Assembly (NCBI GenBank): GCA_963846565.1
Contig: CAWJWL010000001.1
Location: 310,001-374,000, forward strand
Length of the DNA stretch: 64,000 nucleotides
Direction of reading: 5' to 3'
Source: WHSW01 sp963846565
GTDB taxonomy: Bacteria > Actinomycetota > Thermoleophilia > Solirubrobacterales > 70-9
Notes under the pieces: model-generated
Told to the model about the DNA's origin: nothing
The model's database searches: none
The model's input: the letters and a program-made list of their open reading frames with translations, nothing else
In this document: positions 15,835 through 25,979 of the stretch, piece by piece
How positions within the stretch are numbered: the first letter of the stretch is position 1
Layout of the letters: every line of letters starts with the position of its first letter
Program-made: the position numbers and the translations under genes

Positions 15835-16623
15835 CTACGAAACGCGGGTGGCCGAAGACCACGAGGCGCGGAAGCGCTCCATGGCCCGCTCGAGGCGTGG
15901 TTCGATGGCGCTGCCGCCGGCGAGGACGTCGCCGACCCGGGTGGCGAAAGCCTGGAGCAGCAGCATCTCGTTGCGACCGACCGGGCGGCTGACCCGCGCG
16001 GCGAGGGCGATCACGCCGAGCAGGCGCCCGCCGCCGACGATCGGGGCCGCGATCATGGCGCCGCCCTTCCCGGTGTTGCTCGAGTCCTGAAGCAGCTGCG
16101 CTCGGCGGTCGAGCGCCGCGCGTCCGAGGGCACCGTCGCCGAGGGCGATCGTCTCCGTGAGGTCTGGACCGTGGTCGCCGGCGCCGGCTTGAGCGGCCCG
16201 GTGGAGCGCGAGCCCGTCCTCGTCGGCGAGGTAGATCGCGCCGCGGTCGACGTCGTAGAGCTCGACCAGCCCGTCGAGCATCCGGCGAAGCGCCTCGGCC
16301 GGTGGGCTGGCAGTCGCCGTCACTGTGCGCGCCGGGGCCGGGGCGGGGGACCCCGCGGGCGGTGCGGCCTCATTCGAGATCTCGTGGCTCTGCAGCGCGA
16401 GGGCGACGGCCTGCGAGCGGGTGGAGGCGCCGAGCTTCGCCATCGCGTTGCGCACATGCGTGCGCACCGTCTCGGGGGAGAGCACCAGACGGGCGGCGAT
16501 CTGGGCGCCGCTCAGGCCATCGGCGAGCATGCCGAGGATCTCGCGTTCACGCCGGGTGAGCGCGACGCGGGTCGAGCCGTCACCTCCGTTGCCCGGCGCC
16601 GATCTCCTTGCGTCGTCGCTCAT
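15835..16623 (-). CDS. LuxR-type regulator with C-terminal GAF domain
   Basis: This 262-residue protein has an N-terminal LuxR/GerE HTH (residues about 20-80: LTRREREILGMLADGLSGAQ then LSPETVRTHVRNAMAKLG). A proline/alanine linker follows, then a GAF domain (about 108-240: LVELYDVDRGAIYLADEDGL ... GGAMIAAPIVGGGRLLGVIA). The order is reversed from the usual sensor-then-HTH arrangement. The GAF ligand is unknown. It probably responds to a small molecule or redox signal. It converges on the STAS operon. Confidence 0.82.
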   Translation of the reverse strand: MSDDARRSAPGNGGDGSTRVALTRREREILGMLADGLSGAQIAARLVLSPETVRTHVRNAMAKLGASTRSQAVALALQSHEISNEAAPPAGSPAPAPARTVTATASPPAEALRRMLDGLVELYDVDRGAIYLADEDGLALHRAAQAGAGDHGPDLTETIALGDGALGRAALDRRAQLLQDSSNTGKGGAMIAAPIVGGGRLLGVIALAARVSRPVGRNEMLLLQAFATRVGDVLAGGSAIEPRLERAMERFRASWSSATRVS

Positions 16624-16977
16624 GCCTTGCCCAACCCCTCGTATCGTCTTCGTCCCGAACGCCTGGGACCTGACCCGGCACCAATCTACCAGTAACCAAT
16701 TTGAGGTAATGCAGGCTTCCTTTCGGCGTATTTAAGCGCCGCGCCCGTTGACCGAGGCCAAATCGACCCGTAGAAAAGTCCGTACCGGGTGCTCGGAGGC
16801 CCCGGTTCAGGTGCGCACCTTCCGTTCGGCATGAGGCCGTCGCGAGGGGGGTCCACTCGGACGGTGGACCTGAGCGATGGGTGATTGGGATTTGATGCAC
16901 GGAGGATCCAGCGTGGGGATACGTCGGCGGGCCGCTGAGGCGGCCCCCGTCGTGCCGGGATCCCCGAGGACGACCGG
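16624..16977. other. 354-bp intergenic region between divergent genes
   Basis: It separates the LuxR-GAF start from the sugar transferase. A perfect hairpin GGGCCGC-TGAG-GCGGCCC lies at 16929-16946. A 28-codon ORF (ATG 16895 to TGA 16979-16981) overlaps the transferase ATG and has a GGAGG at 16902. It may be a leader or the true 5' end displaced by an indel. The AT-richer stretch around 16690-16740 is the likeliest promoter zone. Confidence 0.4.
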
Positions 16978-19042
16978 ATGACGACCGCCGAGCTGCGCGC
17001 GGCGCGCCCCATCCGCCTGCGCGGCGGGATCCAGGCCCTCGAGGCGCAGCGCCTGATCGACCTGATCGCGCTGCGGCTCGCGCCCTCCGCGGCGGCGGGA
17101 TTGATCGCCTACTCGCACATGACGGAGGTCGGTACCGGCCTGATCGTCTTCCTCGGCGTCCTCCTCGCCACGCACGCGCTGGATCGCGCTGAGATGCCGA
17201 TGCAGCTGATGCCGGCGAGCCGCGTGATCGTTGGCGCGCTCGCCCCGGTCGTCGGTGCCCTCATCGCCTGGCTGGTGCTGCTACGGCGCCGGCCACGGCT
17301 ACTCGCTGACGCAGTTCGAGGCCGTCGTCGCCGGCTCCTGGCTCGTCCTTGCGCTCGGCGCGTGGATGCGCCAGCGCGTGACGCGCAACCTGACGGCCCG
17401 GGTCGCGGTTATCGGCGGGCGCGAGTTCGCTGCCGACTTCGCCGCCGAGCTGACCGAGTCCGGGGTGACCGCAGCTACGAGGTCGTCGGCTGGGTCGGCG
17501 CGACCGGGCCCGCCGAGTACCGGCGCCTGCGCTGGCTCGGGCCGCTCGACCAGGTCCGTGACGCGGTCATCGGCGAGGGCATCGACCTGCTCGTCCTCGC
17601 TCCTTCTGCCGGCGACCCGGCCGGCTCGCGCATCGAGGACGTCTTCGGCCTCGTCGCGGACGAGTGCCTCGACCTTCCGGTGCGCCTGATCGCCGCCAAC
17701 CAGCTATACGAGGAGCTCTTCGGCCACGTCCCGGTCGGGACGATCGACGCCGCCTGGTACCGCTACATCATGCACCCTCGCTACCGCGCGGGTGCGCCGC
17801 TCTCGAAGCGGATCTTCGACCTCTCGCTGTGTGGGCTGATCGCCCTCCTCTTCGCCCCGCTGATGCTGATCGCGGCGATCGCGATCAAGCTCAGCGACGA
17901 GCGGCCCGATCCTCTATCGCCAGCGGCGTCTGGGGAGTTCGGCGCCCAGTTCTCGATTCTCAAGCTGCGGACGATGCGGTCGACGCCGAGCGCGACGGCC
18001 CCCGGTGGGCAGAGGCCGGCGACCAGCGGGTGACCAGGGTCGGCCAGATCCTCCGCCGCACCCACCTCGACGAGGTGCCGCAGCTCTGGAACGTGCTCCG
18101 CGGCGACATGACGCTCGTCGGGCCGCGCCCGGAGCGCCCCGAGATCGTCGGCGAGCTCGAGCGACGGTTCCCCCACTACACCCGCCGCCACCTGGTCAAG
18201 CCCGGCATCGCCGGCTGGGCGGCGCTCCGCTGCGGCTACGCGGGGTCCGACCTCGGTACCGCCTGGAAGCTCTGCCACGACCTCTTCTACATCAAGCGCC
18301 GCTCCGTCTTCGTCGACGCGCTCATCCTCGCCGAGACCGCGGTCGAGGTCTTCCGCGACGCGCACCGTGCGCTCCGGGCCCCGGACGAGCGCTTCCTGCT
18401 GGCTCCGAAGAGGCGCGTGGCTGAGACGGCGCTCGCCGCCGGCGAGATCGATCGCACGGTGTCGTCGGGAAGCGCGCAGGCCGTGCTCGTCGTCGACGAC
18501 GAAGGGGTGACGGCCGAGGCCAGCCTCGGAGCCTGCCGGATGCTCGGCGTCGCCCGTGCCGAGATCGTCGATCGCCCGTTCGCGACCTGCTCGAGCCGGA
18601 GGCGCGCGGAGAGCTTTGGTCACTTCTGGCGCGCCTTCCGTGCAAGCGGCGGCCAGGCGGTGCCGTTCCGCCTCGACGCTCCCGCCGCCGCGGGATCGGT
18701 CGAGATCTCGGTCGAGGCCGAGGTCCTGCCGTCGCGTCACCTGATCGCGCTCACTCCCACGGCAACCGCGCCGCCGGCGCTCGACCCTCCTCGATCCGCC
18801 GGACGCCCGAGCGCCGCCCCGGCGCGAGTCGCGCCCGGCGCGAAAGCCCGACCGCGCGCGAGCGCGAGATCCTGGGCTTCCTTGCGACCGGCGCCACCGA
18901 CGCTCAGATCGCCGCCCGGCTCGACCTTTCACCCGCGACCGTGCAGACGCACGTCCGCAACGCGAAGGCCAAGCTCGGCGCCCGCACCCGCGCGCAGGCC
19001 GTCGCCCTCGCGCTCCGCCGCGGGCTGATCGCGGCGGCCTGA
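16978..19042 (+). pseudogene. exopolysaccharide sugar-phosphate transferase (WbaP/WcaJ type) fused to PAS-like and LuxR HTH regions, frameshifted
   Basis: Three frames must be joined to read it. Frame 1 from ATG 16978 gives membrane helices. Near 17280 it shifts to give GYSLTQFEAVVAGSWLVLAL and VIGGREFAADFAAEL. Near 17470 it returns (SYEVVGWVGATGPAEY). Near 17902, 17932 and 17980 it shifts again across GPILYRQRRLG, GAQFSILKLRTMR and DAERDGPRWAE. The transferase core then continues (LRRTHLDEVPQLWNVLRGDM, LVGPRPERPE). A PAS-like stretch near 18480-18760 and a LuxR HTH (LDLSPATVQTHVRNAKAKLG, stop 19042) follow in shifting frames. Intact homologues start polyprenyl-linked sugar assembly. So many breaks mean either decay or a poorly sequenced stretch. 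A transferase joined to PAS and HTH would be unusual. Confidence 0.7.
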
Positions 19043-19045
19043 GCG

Positions 19046-21016
19046 TCAGCGCACGCCGAGCGTGGCGGCAAGCTCCTGGACCCGCTCCGAGCGCGGGTTG
19101 AGCTCGAGCGCGATCCGCGCCTCGTTCCGCGCGAGGAGCGGGTTGTTGTCCGCGTAGAGCTCGGCCAGCAGGAAGTGCCCCGCCCATTCCCAGGGGCGGA
19201 AGTCGACCGCGTCGGCGAGCGCCTCGATCGCCCGCTCCTCGTCGCCGAGCTCGCGTGCGATCGCGCCCTCGGCCAAGAGCGGCGTGTCGGAGAGTGGATA
19301 GATCGAGTGGGCGGCGTCGAGATCGCTGTACGCCTGCTCGGGATCGTCGCGCCAGCCGTCGTAAGCGCTGTCGACGTAGCGCTCACTGAGCAGCGGCGGG
19401 ATCGCGACGATGGCGAGCAAGACAGCGGCGATGATCAGCGGCCGTCGCCACCGCTGTTTTTCGGGATCAGCGACGGCGAGCACCGATGGGGATGCGGCCG
19501 CGCCGAGCAGGACGAGGACGATGGCGGTGACTGCCGGGTAGGCCCAGAACCAGTCGACGGAGGCGTGGACGAGCCAGTAGGCGCCGCTCGCGAGCGCTGC
19601 CGCGCTCAGGGTTGAGGCGGCGGGGCCGAGTTTTCGCGGCCGGAAGGCGGCAAGCCCAATCGCGACGATCGCGGTGACGATCAGGGCGAAGCCGAGGATG
19701 CCGAGCTCCGCGAGCTGCTCGAGCTCAACGCTGTGCGCGTCACGGGCGTAATGATTTCCCCCCTCGCGCTTGAGGAGATACGTGTACTGGTAGCCGCCGG
19801 CGCCGTCGCCGAAGAGCGGGTCGTCGGCGAAGTCGTCGAGGGCTACCCGCCAGAGGTCGTTGCGGACCGAGCCCACGTTGAAGGAGAAGCGGCTCGAGGA
19901 CGAGCTGAGATCCGGGCTACCCGTCTCGGTGAACTCCGTCGCGCGGTCACCGACCCACTTGACCGGATCGCCGACGACGATGAAGAAGCCGATCACCAGC
20001 ACGACGCCGCCGGCGATGAGGGTGCGGCCGATGACCCGGTTCGAATCGGTATCCGCGCTGCGGATCCCGGGCAGGCGTGCTTCGAAGCGAGCGGCGAACG
20101 CGCCAAGCACGACGGAGGCCACGCTCGCGACCGTGAGCATCCAGGCGACGCCGTTCATCTCGTCCACCGTTTCGGAGAAGACACCGTTCGCGGCCGAGTA
20201 GAGGCTCAGCGCCGACGGGACCACCAGGAGCGCCGGGACGATCGCCAGCCCGAGCCAGCAGATGGATTTCAGGCGGTAGGGGGAGAGGAGGATGTAGACG
20301 AGGACGGCGACGCCCATCGCGGGCAGGGAGGCGCGACTCTGGCCGAGGAGGAAGATCATCATCGCGAGGCTGGCGATGCCGAGCGCGACGCCGCGGGCGC
20401 GCCAGTCAAGCGCGCGGTTGGCGGCGAGCGAGACCGCGGGGAAGAGGGCGATCGCGAAGAAGGCGACGTTCGCGTTGCGGTAGCCGAGGGGGAAGTCGAG
20501 CGTTCCATCGACCTCGAGCAGGTCGCGGGGGTTGGACCCGAAGAGGGCGACGATCGTCGCGATCCCGGCAAAGCCCGCGCCCGCCGCGACCGGCACGAGC
20601 GACAGCTCCATCCGCGGGCCGAGCAGGTTTCCGAGCCAGATCCCGAGCCCGAAGACGAGCGCATACGTGAGCACCCGCTCTCCATCGATGACGGCGATGT
20701 CCGGCGCCGCGCTCCAGATCGCCGAGAGGGCCGTCCAGCCCGCGAGCGCGATCAGGGCCACGAGCCCGACCGCCGCCGGCGGGGAGAGCCGCAGGTTGCC
20801 GCGCCACGGCGCGAGCACGGCGAGGAGCACCGTGGCGATGCAGAGGAGGATGACCCCCGGCAGGAGGACGGTGCTGAAGTAGGCGCCCTCCTTCCACGCC
20901 CACCAGCCACAGATGACCGCGAGCACGGCAACGAGGAACAGCGCCGCAATTTCCAGGCGACCGGTTCCGATGCTGGTCGAGGTGGATCCCCCCGTCGGGC
21001 GCGGGTGCTCGAACAC
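19046..21016 (-). CDS. O-antigen ligase/polymerase family membrane protein with TPR-like tail
   Basis: This 656-residue protein starts at GTG. About 12 membrane helices span residues 22-515. The large extracytoplasmic loop contains the Wzy_C-type motif region (SVRNDLWRVALDDFADDPLFGDGAGGYQY ends near 415, with a conserved acidic H-S-V-E-L-E-Q after it). Residues about 545-656 are TPR-like (AIEALADAVDFRPWEWAGHF). It should polymerise or ligate lipid-linked glycan at the outer membrane face. Its 3' end is 3 bp from the convergent transferase stop, and the Wzz-like gene supports a dispersed exopolysaccharide pathway. Confidence 0.82.
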   Translation of the reverse strand: MFEHPRPTGGSTSTSIGTGRLEIAALFLVAVLAVICGWWAWKEGAYFSTVLLPGVILLCIATVLLAVLAPWRGNLRLSPPAAVGLVALIALAGWTALSAIWSAAPDIAVIDGERVLTYALVFGLGIWLGNLLGPRMELSLVPVAAGAGFAGIATIVALFGSNPRDLLEVDGTLDFPLGYRNANVAFFAIALFPAVSLAANRALDWRARGVALGIASLAMMIFLLGQSRASLPAMGVAVLVYILLSPYRLKSICWLGLAIVPALLVVPSALSLYSAANGVFSETVDEMNGVAWMLTVASVASVVLGAFAARFEARLPGIRSADTDSNRVIGRTLIAGGVVLVIGFFIVVGDPVKWVGDRATEFTETGSPDLSSSSSRFSFNVGSVRNDLWRVALDDFADDPLFGDGAGGYQYTYLLKREGGNHYARDAHSVELEQLAELGILGFALIVTAIVAIGLAAFRPRKLGPAASTLSAAALASGAYWLVHASVDWFWAYPAVTAIVLVLLGAAASPSVLAVADPEKQRWRRPLIIAAVLLAIVAIPPLLSERYVDSAYDGWRDDPEQAYSDLDAAHSIYPLSDTPLLAEGAIARELGDEERAIEALADAVDFRPWEWAGHFLLAELYADNNPLLARNEARIALELNPRSERVQELAATLGVR

Positions 21017-21140
21017 TTGTCCTGAAGGATGCCTGGCGGCGCCTGGGTCGTGCGTTGCAATGGGGGGAGCTGGGCGGGTCGGCGCGAAGCGTGGCTCGAC
21101 CCGGTCAGCTGGCTACGGCGAGAGCAGGAGCGAACGAGCG

Positions 21141-24100
21141 ATGGAACAAGGCGCAGGCAGCGGCGGCGATCCCTTCCGCGAGGCGGCGGATCGCGCCCGC
21201 GAGGAGCTGTTGCAACAGCTCGGTGACGAGGCGGATCGCCTCGACGCAGAGCTCTCGAGCCTCTCGGAGCGGATGCTCGCCGGCGCGCGCAAGATCGCCG
21301 AGGAACGGGTCGAGCGGGAGATCGCGAGGCTCGCCTCGAGCTCCCAGGAGCTGAGCGCGGAGCTTCACCAAAGACTTGCCGACGGCACCGAGGACGTGCG
21401 GGCGACGCTCACGGCCGAGCTCAACCGGACGTCCGAGCTGATGCGGGCCGAGGCCGACCGGTCGGTTCGCGACCTGGGCGAGCGGCTCGGCCGCGACCTC
21501 GACGCCCGCGTCGCGGACGGGTCGACCCGCGTCGAGACACAGCTCACCCGCCAGCTCAACGACGGGCTCGAGCATTCGGAGACCGAGCTTCGCCGGCGCG
21601 TCGACAGCGCGATCGAGGCCGCCGAGACCTCGGCCGCGGGCCGCCTCGACGCCGGTCTCGCGCAGGCTTCCGGGACGCTTGCCGGTGAGATCGAGGCGGC
21701 ACGCGCCGATCTGCGGGAGCGGATCACGGCCACGGTCGAGGGAGCCGTCGGCGAGATCTCGCGCACGGCAGCGCGCCAACGCGAGGAGCTCGAGCGGGAG
21801 CTCGAGGTCGGGATCACCAGCGCGGAGAGCCGCCTCTCGGAGGGCGTCGGCACCGCGACCGCGGCGGCCCGCGGCGAGCTTCAGGGCGAGATCGAGGCCC
21901 GGATCGACGCGATCGAGTCGGAGCTCGGGGCGCGGGTGGCAGAGAACCGCACCGAGCTCACGCGACTCCGCAAGCAGGCTCTCGGATCGATCCGCGATGA
22001 CCTGCGCGACGAGATCTCGAAGCGGATCAAGAAGCTTCGCAAGCAGGCGAACGAAGGGCTCGAAGCGCGGCTCGAGGAGGCGCTCGCGCGCGTCAGCGAC
22101 GAGGCCAAGGAGCGCGCCGACGGGCTCGCGGGCGGAGTCGAGAGGCGCGTCGAGGCGCTTTCGGGCGGCGTCGAGAAGCAGGTCGAAGAGCTCACCGGCG
22201 GCGTCGAGAAGCGAGTCGAGGAGCTCTCGGGCGGCGTCGCGAAGCAGGTCGAAGAGCTCACCGGCGGCGTCGAGAAGCGAGTCGAGGAGCTCTCGGGCGG
22301 CGTCGAGAAGCAAGTCGAGGAACTCTCGGGCGGCGTCGAGAAGCGAGTCGAGGAACTTTCGGGCGGCGTCGAGAAGCGGGTTGACGAGCTCGCGGGCGGA
22401 GTCGAGGAGCTCTCGGGCGGCGTCGAGAAGCGAGTCGAGGAACTTTCGGGCGGCGTCGAGAAGCAGGTCGAGGAGCTCACCGGCGGCGTCGAGAAGCGGG
22501 TTGACGAGCTGTCACGGGGGGTCGACACGCGGGTCGAACGCCTCAGCGATGAGGCCGGAGCCCGGGTGGACGCTCTCGCCGCCGGTCTCGAGGAGCGGAT
22601 CGGGGAGCTCTCGACCGAGGTCCAGCGGCGCGCCGGCCATCTGACCTCGAACGTCGAGTCGAGCACGACCCAGCTCTCCGAGATTCTGACCAGACGGGTG
22701 GAGACGCTGGCCGCGGAGCTGCGCGAGGAGATCAGCCGCCGCGTCGGCGCCGACGTCGCCGAGAGCGCACGCGCGCTCTCGGCCACGCTCGAGGGGGCTG
22801 CCGCCGAGCGCTCCGAGCGCGTCGATGCCGAGCTCCGCGCGACCGTCGCCGCGGCGACCACCGGTCTTGGCGAGCGGATCACCGCGTCGATGGAGGAGCT
22901 CGCGACGCGGCTCGAGGCCGGCGCCCAGGAGCGCACCGCGGCGGCTCAGCAGATCTTCGAGCAGCGTGCCGAGGAGGCCGCAGCGCGGGCCGAGACCGCG
23001 GAGCAGAAGGCGACCGAGCGCACAGAGGCGGCGCTCCGGGAGGCCGCGGAGCGAGCGGAGGCGGCCGAGAAGGAGGCAGCGGAGCGGGCCGCAGCGGCGG
23101 AGCGGGAGGCGTCCGCGCGCGCCGAGGAGCTTGCGAGGAACGCGGCCGAGCGTGCCGAGGCCGCGCATACGGAAGCGGCCGCGCGCGCCGCTGCAGCTGA
23201 GCTTGAAGCGGCCGAACGGGCCGCCGCGGCCGAGGCCGTCGCAGCCCAGCGGACCGAGGAGGCCCGCAGGGAGGCCGAGGCGGCGCTGAAGGCTGCCGAG
23301 GAACGCACCGAGGCGGCCAACGCCGCCGCGGCAGGGCGCGCCGAGGCTGCCGAGCGTGAGGCCGCCGACCGTGCGGCGGCTGCCGAGCAGTTGCTCGCCG
23401 AGCGCGCGAGCGTCGCGGAGCGGCTCTTCGGCGAGCGCGCCGACGCTGCCGAGAAGCGCGTCCACGAGCAGGCCCGGGCGAGCCACGAGGCACTCGAGCG
23501 GGGGGTGGACGAGCGCCTCACGGCGGCCGCGAGCGAGCTCACGGAGCAGATCGAGCGTGCCCGGGAGGAGCTCGCCGCGCGTGCGCTGGAACGCAGCGAG
23601 AGCCAGGAAGTCGAGACCCGCTCATGGGCCGAGAGGACGGAGGCCTCGCTCGCGGAGAGCAAGTCGCAGATCGACACCCGGGTGTCTGCCGCCGAGGGCC
23701 GGATCGAGTCCGCCCTCACGGAACTCGGGCTCGAGCGGGACCGTGCCCAGTCGCTGATCGGCGAGACGGTCGCCGGCGAGATCGAACGAGCCACCGACTC
23801 GATCGAGACGATTCGGAAGTCGAGCGAGGCCTCGCTCGAGGCGAAGGGTGCCGAGCTCGCCGATTCACTGTCCGGGAAGGTCGCCGAGGTCGCCGAGCAG
23901 ACGAACGCCGCCGCCCGCGAGGCGGCCGCGGCCGAGCTTGCCGAAGCGTCGGAGACCAGCCGGTCCGAGCTCGCCGCCGAGGCGGAGGAGGCGCGTCGCT
24001 CAATCGGAGAGTTCGCCGAGAACACGCTCTCGCGCAAGGCGCGCCGCCACGAGCTGAAGCTCGTCCGCGAGGAGCGCGAGCGCCGGATCCAGGACGCGGA

Positions 24101-25970
24101 GGAGCGGATCCGAAAGCACGGTGACGAGGTCCTCGAGCAGGCAAAGGGCGCCGTCGAGCAGCTGAAGACAGAAGACCTGACCGTGATCCGGGCGGCAGTC
24201 GCGACGATGCGGACCGAGGCGGAGGGCGAGGCGGCTCGCCTGCGCGAGCTGATCGCGAAGTCCGAGCGCGACCTCGGCGAGCGGATCGATCGCGACACCG
24301 CGCGCGTTACGGAGGCCGCGGACGAATCCGAGCGCCGGGTCACCGTGCGGGCGGAGTCCGCCGAGCAGGGCATCAACACCCGCGCCGAGTCTGCCGAGGC
24401 GGAGATCGCGACCACCGCCCGGAGCGCGGAGGAGGCCGTCGAACGTCGCACCGAGGCAGCGCAGGAGGTGATTGCCACACGCGCGACGTCGGCCGCGCAG
24501 CAGCTCGCCGACGACGCCGAGGCCGCCCACGAGGAGATCGCCGGAGCCGTCGAGGGCGCCCGTGAGGCGATCGCGACCGGGCTCGGCGAGGCCGAGAGCC
24601 GCCTCGGCGGATACGTGAGCGAGGCCGAGCAGCGCTTCGCGCTCCGCGCCGAGGAGGCCGACCGGTCGATCGAGGAGCAAGTAGCGCGCTCGGAGAGCTC
24701 GGCCGAGGATGCCGAGCGCCGCGTCACGGGCCACATCGAGGCCGCCGGCCGCACGATGGCCGAACGGCTCGCCCGCGCGGAGAGCTCTGCCGCCGACACG
24801 GAGGCGCGGATCGCGATCCGCGCCGAGGAGATCGAGGAGGCGATCGCGAGCCGGCTCGCGGCGGCCGAAACGGCGAGCGCCGAGGCGCAGGAGCGGATCG
24901 GAGTCCGCGCCGCCGAGGCCGAGCAGGCGATCGAGACGCGGGCGACGCAGAGCGAGCGGGCGATCGGCGAGCGCGCGACGGAGACCGAACGCACGATCGG
25001 CGGGCGCGCCGCGGAGGCCGAGCGCACGCTTGCCCAGCGCGCGGCGGCGAGTGAGCAAGCGATTGAAGAGCGCGCGGCGACCGCGGAGCAGCGCATCACG
25101 GGCAACCTCGAGGAGGCGGAGAGAACTCTTGCCGAACGGCTGGCGCAGGTCGAGGAGCGGGCAGCGAGCGCCGAACAGCGCCTCACCGCTCAGCTCGAGA
25201 CGGGCGAGGAGCGGATCGGCGAGCGCCTGGCCGCCTCTCAGCGCGCGGCGCTCGACTCGGAGCGGGCGATCGCCGAGCGAGCCGAGTCGGCCGAGAGTGC
25301 GGTAAACGCGCGGGCGGAGTCCGCCGTGGAGGCGATTTCCCGCACCGCCACGGGAGCCGAGGAGGCGATCTCGAGTCGCGCGGTGGAGTCCGGCCGGCTG
25401 TTGAGCGAGAGGGCGAGCGCATCGACCGAGGCCGTCGACGCCTCCCTGGCTGCCGCCCGCGCCGAGCTCGAGGCCGCGGCGAACGCCGCCCGGGAGGCGA
25501 CCGATCGCAGCGGCGCCGAGATCTCGCAGCACCTGCTCGAGACCGCCCGTGGCGAGGAGCGTGAGCTGAGCGCTCGCCTGCGAGCCGAGGTCGCGCAGAT
25601 GGTCGACAAGGCGCGCGCAGAACTGCTCTCGGTCCGCGACGAGATCGCGCAGATCACCGTCGACGTCCGCGCCGCCGCCGACGCCGCCGAGGAACGGGTC
25701 GCGGAGGCAACCCGGATCGGCGAGGCGACGATCTCGACCCGCGCTCAGGGCGCCGCCGCCGGCGCTGTGCGCGAGGTCACCGCGAGCGCGACGGAAGCGA
25801 CCCGGAGAATCGAGGCGCAGGCCGGTTCGGTCGAGGCGCGGACCAAGCTCGACGACGTGATCGGCCGCCTTCAGGAGGCCGACGAGCGCCTGCGGGCGAG
25901 CGACGAGCGCACCAAGGACGCGCTCCGCCACCTGCGCGCGGTGCCCGAAGAGGGCGCCAACGGCGCCTAG
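21141..25970 (+). CDS. giant hendecad-repeat coiled-coil protein
   Basis: This is a 1,609-residue protein with no signal peptide, membrane helix or globular domain. AGGAG at 21126 supports ATG 21141. Nearly the whole chain is 11-residue periodic. The N-terminal third reads like apolipoprotein/LEA helices. Residues about 331-469 are near-identical GGVEKRVEELS units. Residues about 600-760 are alanine-rich 11-mers such as ERAEAAEKEAA. Residues about 1070-1480 repeat patterns like ESAEAEIATTA, with occasional 18-residue (11+7) units. Three-turn 11-mers favour right-handed coiled coils or amphipathic helices on membranes. A cytoskeletal, envelope-scaffold or desiccation-protection role is possible, but none is shown. 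It is transcribed divergently from the O-antigen ligase. Confidence 0.85.
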   Translation: MEQGAGSGGDPFREAADRAREELLQQLGDEADRLDAELSSLSERMLAGARKIAEERVEREIARLASSSQELSAELHQRLADGTEDVRATLTAELNRTSELMRAEADRSVRDLGERLGRDLDARVADGSTRVETQLTRQLNDGLEHSETELRRRVDSAIEAAETSAAGRLDAGLAQASGTLAGEIEAARADLRERITATVEGAVGEISRTAARQREELERELEVGITSAESRLSEGVGTATAAARGELQGEIEARIDAIESELGARVAENRTELTRLRKQALGSIRDDLRDEISKRIKKLRKQANEGLEARLEEALARVSDEAKERADGLAGGVERRVEALSGGVEKQVEELTGGVEKRVEELSGGVAKQVEELTGGVEKRVEELSGGVEKQVEELSGGVEKRVEELSGGVEKRVDELAGGVEELSGGVEKRVEELSGGVEKQVEELTGGVEKRVDELSRGVDTRVERLSDEAGARVDALAAGLEERIGELSTEVQRRAGHLTSNVESSTTQLSEILTRRVETLAAELREEISRRVGADVAESARALSATLEGAAAERSERVDAELRATVAAATTGLGERITASMEELATRLEAGAQERTAAAQQIFEQRAEEAAARAETAEQKATERTEAALREAAERAEAAEKEAAERAAAAEREASARAEELARNAAERAEAAHTEAAARAAAAELEAAERAAAAEAVAAQRTEEARREAEAALKAAEERTEAANAAAAGRAEAAEREAADRAAAAEQLLAERASVAERLFGERADAAEKRVHEQARASHEALERGVDERLTAAASELTEQIERAREELAARALERSESQEVETRSWAERTEASLAESKSQIDTRVSAAEGRIESALTELGLERDRAQSLIGETVAGEIERATDSIETIRKSSEASLEAKGAELADSLSGKVAEVAEQTNAAAREAAAAELAEASETSRSELAAEAEEARRSIGEFAENTLSRKARRHELKLVREERERRIQDAEERIRKHGDEVLEQAKGAVEQLKTEDLTVIRAAVATMRTEAEGEAARLRELIAKSERDLGERIDRDTARVTEAADESERRVTVRAESAEQGINTRAESAEAEIATTARSAEEAVERRTEAAQEVIATRATSAAQQLADDAEAAHEEIAGAVEGAREAIATGLGEAESRLGGYVSEAEQRFALRAEEADRSIEEQVARSESSAEDAERRVTGHIEAAGRTMAERLARAESSAADTEARIAIRAEEIEEAIASRLAAAETASAEAQERIGVRAAEAEQAIETRATQSERAIGERATETERTIGGRAAEAERTLAQRAAASEQAIEERAATAEQRITGNLEEAERTLAERLAQVEERAASAEQRLTAQLETGEERIGERLAASQRAALDSERAIAERAESAESAVNARAESAVEAISRTATGAEEAISSRAVESGRLLSERASASTEAVDASLAAARAELEAAANAAREATDRSGAEISQHLLETARGEERELSARLRAEVAQMVDKARAELLSVRDEIAQITVDVRAAADAAEERVAEATRIGEATISTRAQGAAAGAVREVTASATEATRRIEAQAGSVEARTKLDDVIGRLQEADERLRASDERTKDALRHLRAVPEEGANGA
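22131..22547 (+). repeat. tandem 33-bp in-frame repeats (13 units, one truncated)
   Basis: Consensus protein unit GGVEKRVEELS, varying at R/Q and S/T/A. Eight full units are followed by a 7-residue unit (GGVEELS, 22395-22415) and four or more full ones. Codons are also conserved (GGCGGCGTCGAGAAG), so the expansion is recent. Loss of four residues keeps frame and helix register by one heptad. Copy number may vary between strains or be miscounted in assembly. Confidence 0.9.
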
Positions 25971-25979
25971 ATCCCGCGG

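Noticed and set aside
22131..22547. Regular 33-bp repeats resembling a CRISPR array
   Set aside because: There are no unique spacers; the units are contiguous, in frame and encode 11-residue helices.
23356..25305. Several long Arg/Ser-rich frames inside the hendecad gene
   Set aside because: They are shadows of the repeat codons in other frames, with no start context or domain.
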